Source: an uncultured Bacteroidota bacterium (lineage in GTDB: Bacteria; Bacteroidota; Bacteroidia; Bacteroidales; P3). From it: 64,000 nucleotides of DNA. The stretch covers positions 29,011-93,010 of the forward strand of contig CACZWL010000009.1 of NCBI GenBank assembly GCA_902784865.1, given 5' to 3'. The translations under genes were made by a program, and so were the position numbers. The notes under the pieces are model-generated. The model saw only the letters and a list, made by a program, of their open reading frames with translations, had not been told where the DNA came from and made no database searches. This document shows, piece by piece, positions 43,664-51,765 of the stretch (positions are counted from its first letter, which is position 1; the number at the start of each line of letters is the position of its first letter).

Positions 43664-44149
43664 TTATTGAATATTAAGGTTAGTATTTTTTTTCATCAGG
43701 TGAAACATATAGGCGTCGAATTCGTTAATGTCTTTGGCGGAGGAGGTGTGGAAGAGGCATATCTGCTTTTGTACGAAGTCTACGGCCACGGTGTTGTTGT
43801 TGAGCATGGCGGTGTCGGGGTTGCCTCCGAGGCCGCTGTCTTTCTGGACGTAGTAGGTCCAGATGCCGCGTCGGTTTGCGTCGGGCAGCGAGGCGAGGTT
43901 TGCGTCGCGGAGCAGGGAGTCCCAGCCTGCCGAGTCGGCGGCGGCGAGGACGGTGACGTCGACCTTGGCGTCGCGTCCGAGGGGGAAGTCTTTGACGAAG
44001 GCTGCATCGACGCCTTCGACCTGGGCGTAGCGGCGATAGAGGTCGCTGCACTCTTCGAGCGGGAGGGTCCTGGGGCAGAGGCGCCATGCCGCGAAGCCGA
44101 GGAGGGCGAGGAGGAGGGCGAGGGCTGCTATGATGTAGTGCTTTTTCAT
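43664..44149 (-). CDS. TM-anchored envelope protein with CPRT/EECS signature (locus 2)
   Basis: 161 residues. N-terminal membrane helix (about 5-21), then LCPRTLPLEECSDLYRRYAQVEG and KVDVTVLAAADSAGW, DFVQKQICLFHTSSAKD. It aligns with the first ~150 residues of the 290-residue locus 1 protein. No catalytic pattern recognised. The two conserved Cys flanking P-R-T could form a disulfide in the periplasm. Overlaps the upstream one-TM gene by 4 bp (ATGA). Confidence 0.7.
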   Translation of the reverse strand: MKKHYIIAALALLLALLGFAAWRLCPRTLPLEECSDLYRRYAQVEGVDAAFVKDFPLGRDAKVDVTVLAAADSAGWDSLLRDANLASLPDANRRGIWTYYVQKDSGLGGNPDTAMLNNNTVAVDFVQKQICLFHTSSAKDINEFDAYMFHLMKKNTNLNIQ

Positions 44150-44463
44150 ACGGCGAGCATGTTTTGAGCGATGCCGACGGCATGGCTGGCCGCCATGTTG
44201 TGGCTGCGTGCGTGGATGGGTTGGTCGACGGCGACGGCGAGGGTCGGCGCAAAGACGAGGGCGAGGCAGGCTGCCGTGGCGTAGGTGCGGACGATGGCCT
44301 GACGGCGACGGCGCAGGAAGGTCCAGCGGCCGAGGCCCTGGGTCATTCTGTCGGCGAGGTCGCGGTTGCGCTGGACGAGGGTCGAGGCCTGGGCTTCGCG
44401 CTCGGCGAGGAGGCTGAGGATGCGGTCGACCTCCTGGCGGTTGGTGTTGGGTTGGTCTTTCAT
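44146..44463 (-). CDS. Small one-TM protein, candidate anti-sigma factor (locus 2)
   Basis: 105 residues: cytoplasmic charged helix (EVDRILSLLAEREAQASTLVQRNRDL), basic patch (FLRRRRQ), one membrane helix (59-78), ~25 residues outside. Same size, topology and gene position as 24287-24592, though sequence identity is low. It lies 15 bp after the sigma gene. Anti-sigma function is inferred from position only. Confidence 0.65.
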   Translation of the reverse strand: MKDQPNTNRQEVDRILSLLAEREAQASTLVQRNRDLADRMTQGLGRWTFLRRRRQAIVRTYATAACLALVFAPTLAVAVDQPIHARSHNMAASHAVGIAQNMLAV

Positions 44464-44478
44464 AATGTATTCAATTAT

Positions 44479-44982
44479 TTAATAGTCTAATGTTTTGCTG
44501 ATTTCTTTGAGTTTTTCGATGATGGCGTCCATGCGCCGTGTGATGGTGGAGGGGGCGAGGCCGAGCTGGGCTGCTATCTCGGAGCGGGAGTATCCGTCGA
44601 GTTCGCGCTGCAGGAGTTCGCGGTCGGCGTCGGAGAGGTGAGCCACGAGGTCGGCGAGGAGTTCGCGGCAGTGGCAGTCTTCCTCGGCCAGCTCTTCGGC
44701 GAAGGCGCGCTGCAGGCGGAGGGGTTCGTCAGGGGCGGCGCGGTGGAGGGAGTGGAGGACGCTGCGTGCGACGAGGTAGACCCAGTGGCGCTCTTCGAAG
44801 TAGGAGGCGCCGCGGCGGAGGCTGCCGAGGCGGGTCCAGAGGACCATGGTGACTTCCTGCACCAGGTCGTGGCAGCGGTCGCGGTCGCCCTTGCAGAAGC
44901 GCCAGCAGGCCTTCCAGATGGTCTGGCGGTGGCGGAGGAGGAGGTCCTCGTAGGCGGTGTGGAGAGTCAGTGCGTTTTTCAT
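44479..44982 (-). CDS. ECF sigma factor of locus 2
   Basis: 167 residues. Region 2 (about 12-75, IWKACWRFCKGDRDRCHDLVQEVTMVLWTRLG; HWVYLVARSVLHSLHR) and region 4 (about 110-160, LSDADRELLQRELDGYSRSEIAAQLGLAPSTITRRM) are clear. It differs strongly from the locus 1 sigma factor, so the two probably read different promoters. An upstream element is shared with the disrupted-gene/T9SS unit at 17.6 kb, and a TAATTTTG -7 element lies at 45002-44995 (minus strand). Confidence 0.9.
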   Translation of the reverse strand: MKNALTLHTAYEDLLLRHRQTIWKACWRFCKGDRDRCHDLVQEVTMVLWTRLGSLRRGASYFEERHWVYLVARSVLHSLHRAAPDEPLRLQRAFAEELAEEDCHCRELLADLVAHLSDADRELLQRELDGYSRSEIAAQLGLAPSTITRRMDAIIEKLKEISKTLDY

Positions 44983-45416
44983 GTTTTATAAGTGCAAAAT
45001 TACTGCCTTTTGCTAATATAATACACACTTTTTCGCCGATTTTTGCGCGGCACCTCTATTTTTAACATTTTTTAACTATTTATGCGGGAGAGGGATTCCT
45101 GCATTTGCAGGCGGCAGACGGGGCATGTTTTCCTCGCGGAGCCTCTGCAAGTGGTTGTGATACAGGACGATATGGGGTGTGTATAAAGTTGCTCCAGTGC
45201 GCAGTTTCCACAAAGCGTTGATTTTCATTGAGTTGTGCATGGTATGGGTATACCAACTCTATAGCAACTCTATACCAGGGATATACTATTGCCCTAGAAG
45301 AGTCCTAGAAGAGTCCTAGAAGAGTCCTAGGAGAGACTAGGAAGAACTAGGAAGAACTAGGGAAAACTAGGAAGAACTAGGGAAAACTAGGAAGAACTAG
45401 GAGAAACTAGGAAGAA
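44983..45416. other. Intergenic stretch of 434 bp
   Basis: Holds the sigma gene promoter region, a small palindrome (CCTGCATTTGCAGG near 45097), a TATACC/GGTATA arm pair near 45248-45275 and the tandem array that runs into the deoC stop. No gene seen. Confidence 0.6.
45003..45079 (-). promoter_or_regulatory. Upstream element shared with the 17.6 kb unit, copy 2
   Basis: About 77 bp nearly matching 17639-17715; in both places it lies just upstream of a minus-strand -7 element. It could be a regulator-binding region or a dispersed repeat. Confidence 0.65.
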
Positions 45417-45420
45417 CTAG
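45293..45420. repeat. Tandem CTAG-containing array at the deoC 3' end
   Basis: Three 11 bp units (CCTAGAAGAGT), a linking CCTAG, then nine 10 bp units (GAAGAACTAG with variants GGAAAACTAG, GAGAAACTAG, GAGAGACTAG). The last unit supplies the deoC stop codon. A period of 10 places TAG stops in all three frames on the minus strand. Confidence 0.9.
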
Positions 45421-46157
45421 GAGGTGGTGGTGAGGAGTTTTTGTGTGAGGGAGCTGGCGCCGATGCGGAAGGTGGCTGGGGCTATGTAGGCGGGGCCGAG
45501 GAGCGCGGCGGCGAGTGCGGCGTAGGCCTGCGCCTCGTCGGGCTGGCGGATGCCGCCGGCTGCCTTGAAGCCGACGAGGCGACCCGTGGCGGCGGCGTGG
45601 TCGGCGATGACGCGCAGCATGGTCTCGGCGGCCTGGAGGGTGGCGCCGACAGCGATTTTTCCGGTGGAGGTCTTGACGAAGTCGGCGCCGGCGGCAATGG
45701 CCAGGCGCGTGGCGGTGGCCACGAGGTCGGGCGTGGGCAGCTCGCCGGACTCGATGATGACCTTGAGGACCTTGCCGCGGCAGGCGTCGCGCATGGCGGC
45801 CAGCTCGTCGGCCACACAGGCGTGGTCGCCGGCGAGGAGGGCGCCGCGGCTGATGACGATGTCGACCTCGTCGGCGCCTTGGTCGACGGCGAAGCGCACC
45901 TCGTCGACTTTGAGCTGCAGGGCCGTCTGCCCGTGGGGGAAGGCTCCGGCTACGGAGGCCACGCTTATGCCGCTGCCGCTGAGGATGCCGGCCGCTGTGG
46001 CCACGAAGCGTGGGTAGACGCAGACGGCGGCGACGTGGGCTCCGTCGCAGGTCAGCTGCATCGCCTGGCGGCAGAAGTCGGCCACGCCGCGCTCGTGGTC
46101 GGTGGCGTTGAGGGTGGTGTGGTCGATGCAGGCAAGGAGGGTGGCGGGCTGTATCAT
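45417..46157 (-). CDS. deoC: Deoxyribose-phosphate aldolase
   Basis: 246 residues. IDHTTLNATDHERGV, VCVYPRFV, VDEVDIVI-type block (GADEVDIVISRGALL), VKVIIE-like VLKVIIESGEL, and the Schiff-base lysine in FVKTSTGK are all family hallmarks. It splits deoxyribose 5-phosphate into glyceraldehyde 3-phosphate and acetaldehyde. It is 17 bp downstream of rpiB, so the two pentose-phosphate genes are probably one operon. The gene ends inside a tandem repeat. Confidence 0.94.
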   Translation of the reverse strand: MIQPATLLACIDHTTLNATDHERGVADFCRQAMQLTCDGAHVAAVCVYPRFVATAAGILSGSGISVASVAGAFPHGQTALQLKVDEVRFAVDQGADEVDIVISRGALLAGDHACVADELAAMRDACRGKVLKVIIESGELPTPDLVATATRLAIAAGADFVKTSTGKIAVGATLQAAETMLRVIADHAAATGRLVGFKAAGGIRQPDEAQAYAALAAALLGPAYIAPATFRIGASSLTQKLLTTTS

Positions 46158-46174
46158 AGGAGAGGGAGGGCGTT

Positions 46175-46618
46175 TCAGTTGAGCAATTGCGATATCTTCT
46201 CGACGCGGCGCGTGTGGCGGCCGCCCTCGAAGGGGGTGTCGAGGAACTGGTCGAGGATGGCCAGTGCGGTGTCGGCGCTGACGAAGCGGGCGGGTATGGA
46301 GACGATGTTGGCATCGTTGTGCTGGCGCGCCAGATGGGCTATCTCCGGAGTCCAGCAGAGGGCGCAGCGCACGCCGGGGTACTTGTTGACGGTCATCTGA
46401 ACGCCGTTGCCCGAGCCGCAGATGACGATGCCACGGGGGTAGTCGCCGCGGTTGACGGCGCTGCCGACGGGGTGCGCGAAGTCGGGGTAGTCGCAGCTGT
46501 CGGTGCTGTCGGTTCCGAAGTCGCGGACGTCGATGCCGCGCTGGCGGAGGTGGTCGATGACTTTGAGCTTGAGTTCGTAGCCTGCGTGGTCGGACGCTAT
46601 AGGTATGATTTCTTGCAT
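46175..46618 (-). CDS. rpiB: Ribose 5-phosphate isomerase B
   Basis: 147 residues from the ATG at 46618 (MQEIIPIASDHAGYELK); a longer frame to 46666 would include the promoter. SDHAGYELK with catalytic His/Asp, and VICGSGNGVQMTVNKYPGVRCALC, match RpiB (LacA/RpiB family), which interconverts ribose and ribulose 5-phosphates. First gene of the deoC operon, transcribed away from the proposed origin. Confidence 0.94.
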   Translation of the reverse strand: MQEIIPIASDHAGYELKLKVIDHLRQRGIDVRDFGTDSTDSCDYPDFAHPVGSAVNRGDYPRGIVICGSGNGVQMTVNKYPGVRCALCWTPEIAHLARQHNDANIVSIPARFVSADTALAILDQFLDTPFEGGRHTRRVEKISQLLN

Positions 46619-46652
46619 GACGTATGGGGTGTTAAAAACTTTTTCCGAGGTG

Positions 46653-46660
46653 CAAAGATA
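46653..46660 (-). promoter_or_regulatory. Promoter -7 element of rpiB-deoC
   Basis: Minus strand TATCTTTG, 34 bp before the chosen ATG; no exact TTTG at -33. Confidence 0.6.
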
Positions 46661-46699
46661 CGACAAAAATGGAAAAGCCTAGAAATGAACGACTACTAT

Positions 46700-47160
46700 T
46701 TATCAACACGTTAATAACCGGGGGTGGCAAGTCGGTGTGAGCCAGCGCGGTGCGAGATTTCAACAACAGGCGGTTGAATAGATTGTGGAGAGCATGTGGA
46801 GAGCGTGTTGATAAGAAAGACGACGGCGAGGGGTGTTGATAAGGTAGGATTTATGAGCTTTTTTTGAGGCCCTTTTCAACAAAGTTAGGCCTCCGTAAGT
46901 GCGGTTGCAGATATTGACAAAAGGCTGTCGGCTATGGTTTCAACAGGATGTGGAAAGATATGACAATCGTATGGCATTCATCGGCATAGGGTGTTGAAAG
47001 GGTTGTTGAATGAAGATGGATATCTTTTCGGCCCTGAAGGCTGATACGGAGTTTTCAACCGAATTGACAACCAATAAAAACAAACAAAATTTTTTAAAAA
47101 AAGGAGATAATGATTTTTATTATCCCCCAAAAAAAATTTGCCCAATATAAAAAAAATTAC
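46700..47160. other. Candidate replication origin (oriC)
   Basis: No gene in 46619-47203. Within 360 bp I find DnaA-box-like nonamers: TTATCAACA exactly at 46700 (plus), 46806 and 46834 (minus); TTTTCAACA at 46873; CTCTCCACA at 46784 and 46795 (minus); CTTTCCACA at 46949 (minus); CTTTCAACA at 46992 (minus); further TTTCAAC-type boxes at 46758, 46937, 47004 and 47052. An AT-rich stretch (47075-47160) follows, suitable for unwinding. Genes diverge on both sides, and parS sites flank at 34.8 and 61.0 kb. dnaA itself is not in the window. Confidence 0.6.
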
Positions 47161-47168
47161 TACTTTTG
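47137..47168 (+). promoter_or_regulatory. Promoter of the zapA operon
   Basis: TTTG (47137-47140), 20 bases, TACTTTTG (47161-47168), 35 bp before the ATG at 47204. The bases after the -7 box (CACCGCTTTT) are shared with the tRNA promoter at 51273. Confidence 0.82.
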
Positions 47169-47203
47169 CACCGCTTTTTATAGTATAATGTGCATAGGAT
47201 ACA

Positions 47204-47500
47204 ATGTTTGATTTCGAGACATCGATAGTAGGAATAGAGCTGAAATTGAGACAGTTGTCTGAAGAGGTGATGCGTCTCAGGCGCGAGGTGTCGGAAAAAA
47301 ACTACCGCTGCAATGAGCTAGAAGAAGCGCTGAAAAGTAAAGAAATAACAATAAATAAACTAAAAGAAGAGAACAAATTAATCAAATTAGGGAACAGGTT
47401 GAACGAAAAGGGTGACAACGCTGAGATAAAACTGAAAATCAATCAGATGATACGCACCATTGACAAGAGCCTGGAGATATTGAAAGCGATGGGTGCCTGA
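47204..47500 (+). CDS. Small coiled-coil protein upstream of zapA
   Basis: 98 residues, nearly all helix with heptad pattern from about 10 to 70 (LKLRQLSEEVMRLRREVSEKNYRCNELEEALK). Low-complexity Lys/Glu/Ile composition and lower GC than neighbours. No domain is recognised. Position directly before zapA and the coiled-coil length suggest a ZapB-like or division-associated partner, which is inference. Transcribed from the promoter at 47137. Confidence 0.7.
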   Translation: MFDFETSIVGIELKLRQLSEEVMRLRREVSEKNYRCNELEEALKSKEITINKLKEENKLIKLGNRLNEKGDNAEIKLKINQMIRTIDKSLEILKAMGA

Positions 47501-47556
47501 GGCGGGGATGCGACCGCCGGGAGGCTTCCCGTAGCGAAAAAGACAAAGGAAACAAG

Positions 47557-47862
47557 ATGGAAACGGTAGCAGCATCGGTAAACATACTGGGACGGACGTA
47601 CAAACTGCGCGTGGCGACGGGAGACGAGAGTGCGTTGCGCAAGGCCGCCGAGGCGATAGAGTCGCAGGCGAAGGTTTACGGCCGTCAGTATGCCTACAAC
47701 GACCATCAGGATCTCCTGGCTATGGTGGCATTGACGCAGATCACACAATTGACCAAGATACAAGACTCGCTGAGCTATAAAGACACCGACCTCGCGCAGA
47801 GGCTACAGTCGATAGACAGCCTGTTGGAACAAATCCTGCATCCGACCCGAAACAGTTTGTAA
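47557..47862 (+). CDS. zapA: Cell division protein ZapA
   Basis: 101 residues. VNILGRTYKLRVATGDESALRKAAEAIESQAKVY is the ZapA N-terminal domain, and the C-terminal half is helical (LLAMVALTQITQLTK). ZapA binds FtsZ and bundles its filaments at midcell. It lies 56 bp downstream of the coiled-coil gene and before a structured intergenic region and rny, an order I associate with Bacteroidota. Confidence 0.9.
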   Translation: METVAASVNILGRTYKLRVATGDESALRKAAEAIESQAKVYGRQYAYNDHQDLLAMVALTQITQLTKIQDSLSYKDTDLAQRLQSIDSLLEQILHPTRNSL

Positions 47863-48050
47863 ACTCAACACCATTTACGAACCGAGTCGGCTCAGGGGTG
47901 GGTAGGTTGTATGGCTGATACACCCGGCGCTCAAATCCTAACAGTCCAGAGTTTACCATAACTCCAGGAGGGTAAAACAGGATGCAGGATTTCTTATTAA
48001 CTGCCTATCACCAAGGACGTTCAAGCCAAGGTTCCCGGAACAAAAAAAAC
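47859..48050 (+). ncRNA. Structured RNA candidate between zapA and rny (possible 6S-like RNA)
   Basis: The 199 bp gap has no open frame. GTAAACTC (47859-47866) pairs perfectly with GAGTTTAC (47949-47956), enclosing a hairpin built from GGGT and GTAT with ATAC and ACCC. A further TTTACC/GGGTAAA pairing is possible. In gamma-proteobacteria 6S RNA follows zapA. By analogy and structure this may be the Bacteroidota 6S RNA, but no covariance test could be made. Confidence 0.4.
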
Positions 48051-48061
48051 ACAACAAACCC

Positions 48062-49599
<1,538 letters not shown>

Positions 49600-49603
<4 letters not shown>

Positions 49604-50481
49604 CGAGCCTGCTGGCCATACATTGGAATGTAGACCCCGAGATGTTCCACATCGGGTCGTTCGGCCTGCGCTACTACTCGGTAGGGTTCCTGCTGGCCTT
49701 CGTGACGGCCTATCTGGTACTGGAGCGCATGTTCAAGAAGGAGAAGGTGCGGGTGGAGTATCTGGATAAACTCACCATCTACGTCTTCTTTGCCACCCTC
49801 ATCGGCGCACGCCTTGGCCACTGCCTCTTCTACGAACCCGACTATTACCTGACGGCGGCCCACTGGACAGAGATAGTGTGGCCTTTCAGCCACGGCCGTT
49901 TCACAGGCTACCAGGGCCTGGCCAGCCACGGCGCCGCCATCGGTATACTGCTGACGCTCTACCTCTTCTGGCACCGCTACCGCATGAATATCTGGTGGTT
50001 GCTCGACCGGCTGGTCATCGTCGTCGCGCTGGCGGGATGCTTCATCCGCCTGGGCAACCTCTTCAACAGCGAAATATATGGCCACGCCACCACCCTACCC
50101 TGGGGATTCATCTTCGAGCGCGAAGGCGAGACCGAACCCAAACACCCCACCCAGCTCTACGAGAGCCTCTCCTACCTGGCCATCTTCGGCGGCTGCCTGT
50201 GGCACTACCTCCGCAAGAAGGGACAGGTGCGCAGCGGCACCATCTTCGGCTGGTGGCTGGTGACCCTCTGGGGCGCCCGCCTGCTCATTGAGTTCCTCAA
50301 GAACGATCAGGTCGACTTCGAGGCCAATATGCTGCTCAACATGGGCCAGCTCCTCAGCCTCCCCTTCATCCTGGCCGGCGTGGTGCTCATCATCATCTCC
50401 CGCCGCGGCACCCTGCCGCAAGGCCCCTTCCCCAAGGGAGAGAAAATAACATTCGACGACTCTAAAAACAAAAAGAAATGA
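49600..50481 (+). CDS. lgt: Prolipoprotein diacylglyceryl transferase
   Basis: 293 residues with seven membrane helices. [12 protein letters not shown], the Lgt signature region [14 protein letters not shown] (with the essential His region) and [12 protein letters not shown] are present. It transfers diacylglycerol from phosphatidylglycerol to the lipobox Cys, the first step for all the lipoproteins in this window. Coupled to rny by ATGA and to gpmA by 4 bp overlap. Confidence 0.95.
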
Positions 50482-51224
50482 AGACACTTATACTTGTACG
50501 CCACGGCGAAAGCGCGTGGAATAAGCTCAATCTTTTCACCGGCTGGACCGACGTCGACCTCACCGAGGCCGGCATCAAGGAAGCCTACGAGGCCGGACGC
50601 CTGCTCAAGGCCGAAGGCTACAGCCCCGAGCTTTGCTTCACCTCCTACCTCAAACGGGCAGTGAAAACCCTCAACCAGATGCTCGACGCCATGGACATGG
50701 ACTGGCTGCCGGTGCAGAAATCGTGGCGCCTCAACGAGAAGAGCTACGGCGCCATACAGGGCCTCAACAAGGCCGACACCGCCGCCAAGTACGGCGACGA
50801 CCAGGTGCTCCTCTGGCGCCGCTCCTTCGACGTGCAGCCCCCGGCGCTCGACATGAACGACGAGCGCAGCCCGCGCCTCGACCCGCGCTACAACGAGATC
50901 CCCGACAACCTCATCCCCCTCACCGAGAGCCTCAAGGACACCATCGAGCGCCTCATGCCCTACTACCGCGGCACCATCCTGCCCGCCTTCGACAACCGCA
51001 ACACCCTGCTCGTCGTCGCCCACGGCAACTCCCTCCGCGGCATCGTCAAAGAGCTCAAAGGCATGTCGAACGACGAGATAATCAAGTTCAATTTGCCCAC
51101 GGCGGTGCCCTATGTATTCCAATTTGACGACCGTATGCAGCTCCAGCGCGACTTTTTCTTGGGCGACCAGGAAGAGATTGCACACAAGATGCAAAGCGTT
51201 GCCAATCAGGCAAAAAAGAAGTAA
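50478..51224 (+). CDS. gpmA: 2,3-bisphosphoglycerate-dependent phosphoglycerate mutase
   Basis: 248 residues. LVRHGESAWN with the phosphohistidine (His9), ERSPRLDPRY-type block, and VVAHGNSLRG with the second catalytic His. It interconverts 3- and 2-phosphoglycerate in glycolysis. End of the zapA-rny-lgt-gpmA run; the tRNA promoter follows 48 bp later. Confidence 0.95.
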   Translation: MKTLILVRHGESAWNKLNLFTGWTDVDLTEAGIKEAYEAGRLLKAEGYSPELCFTSYLKRAVKTLNQMLDAMDMDWLPVQKSWRLNEKSYGAIQGLNKADTAAKYGDDQVLLWRRSFDVQPPALDMNDERSPRLDPRYNEIPDNLIPLTESLKDTIERLMPYYRGTILPAFDNRNTLLVVAHGNSLRGIVKELKGMSNDEIIKFNLPTAVPYVFQFDDRMQLQRDFFLGDQEEIAHKMQSVANQAKKK

Positions 51225-51272
51225 TCGGATGCCCTCCACGCAGGACATTCTGCAGGCAAAATAAAAAAAAAT

Positions 51273-51303
51273 TTTGCCAGTATCAAAAAAGTTCGTACTT
51301 TTG
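51273..51303 (+). promoter_or_regulatory. Promoter of the tRNA cluster
   Basis: TTTG (51273-51276), 19 bases, TACTTTTG (51296-51303). An inverted repeat GCACCGCTTTT/AAAAAGCGGTGC (51303-51334) starts in the -7 box, so the transcription start falls inside it. Confidence 0.82.
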
Positions 51304-51357
51304 CACCGCTTTTGAGAGAGACAAAAAGCGGTGCTTTAAGTCAATATCAGAACACAC

Positions 51358-51448
51358 GGAGAGGTGGGTGAGTGGCTGAAACCAACAGTTTGCTAAACTG
51401 TCGTACTCGATTAGGGTACCGGGGGTTCGAATCCCCCCTTCTCCGCCA
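51358..51448 (+). tRNA. tRNA-Ser (GCT)
   Basis: 91 nt with a long variable arm as in class II tRNAs. Anticodon stem ACAGT/ACTGT around TTGCTAA gives anticodon GCT (codons AGC/AGT). T loop GGTTCGAATC; acceptor GGAGAGG/CTTCTCC with one G-U pair; CCA is encoded. Confidence 0.95.
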
Positions 51449-51505
51449 AGCGAAAGGATGCCACCCAGACGGCATCCTTTCGCGCTTTTAGAGGAAACAA
51501 GCGCA

Positions 51506-51580
51506 CGGGATATAGCGTAGTCCGGTTATCGCGCCTGCTTTGGGAGCAGGAGATCCCCAGTTCGAATCTGGGTGTCCCGA
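51506..51580 (+). tRNA. tRNA-Pro (TGG)
   Basis: 75 nt. Acceptor CGGGATA/TGTCCCG; anticodon stem CCTGC/GCAGG with loop TTTGGGA gives TGG; T loop AGTTCGAATC. CCA is not encoded (ACGA follows). Confidence 0.95.
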
Positions 51581-51605
51581 CGATATGCGCAGCGCGCATA
51601 CAGAT

Positions 51606-51682
51606 GGCTCCGTAGCTCAGCTGGATAGAGCAATTGCCTTCTAAGCAATCGGTCCTGCGTTCGAGTCGCAGCGGAGTCACCA
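51606..51682 (+). tRNA. tRNA-Arg (TCT)
   Basis: 77 nt with encoded CCA. Acceptor GGCTCCG/CGGAGTC; anticodon stem ATTGC/GCAAT with loop CTTCTAA gives TCT (codon AGA); T loop GTTCGAGTC. Confidence 0.95.
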
Positions 51683-51765
51683 AAGAAAAAGAAAAAAACA
51701 GCCCCGCCATGCCCCGTCCGCCACTCGCGGCAGGGGGGCCGCCGGGGAATAAACAACATCGATTT

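Noticed and set aside
45293-45420. CRISPR array
   Set aside because: Units are 10-11 bp, contiguous and without spacers; no cas genes are in the window.
51634-51765. Upstream start for the fimbrillin-like lipoprotein
   Set aside because: The frame passes through tRNA-Arg, and the lipobox would be internal.
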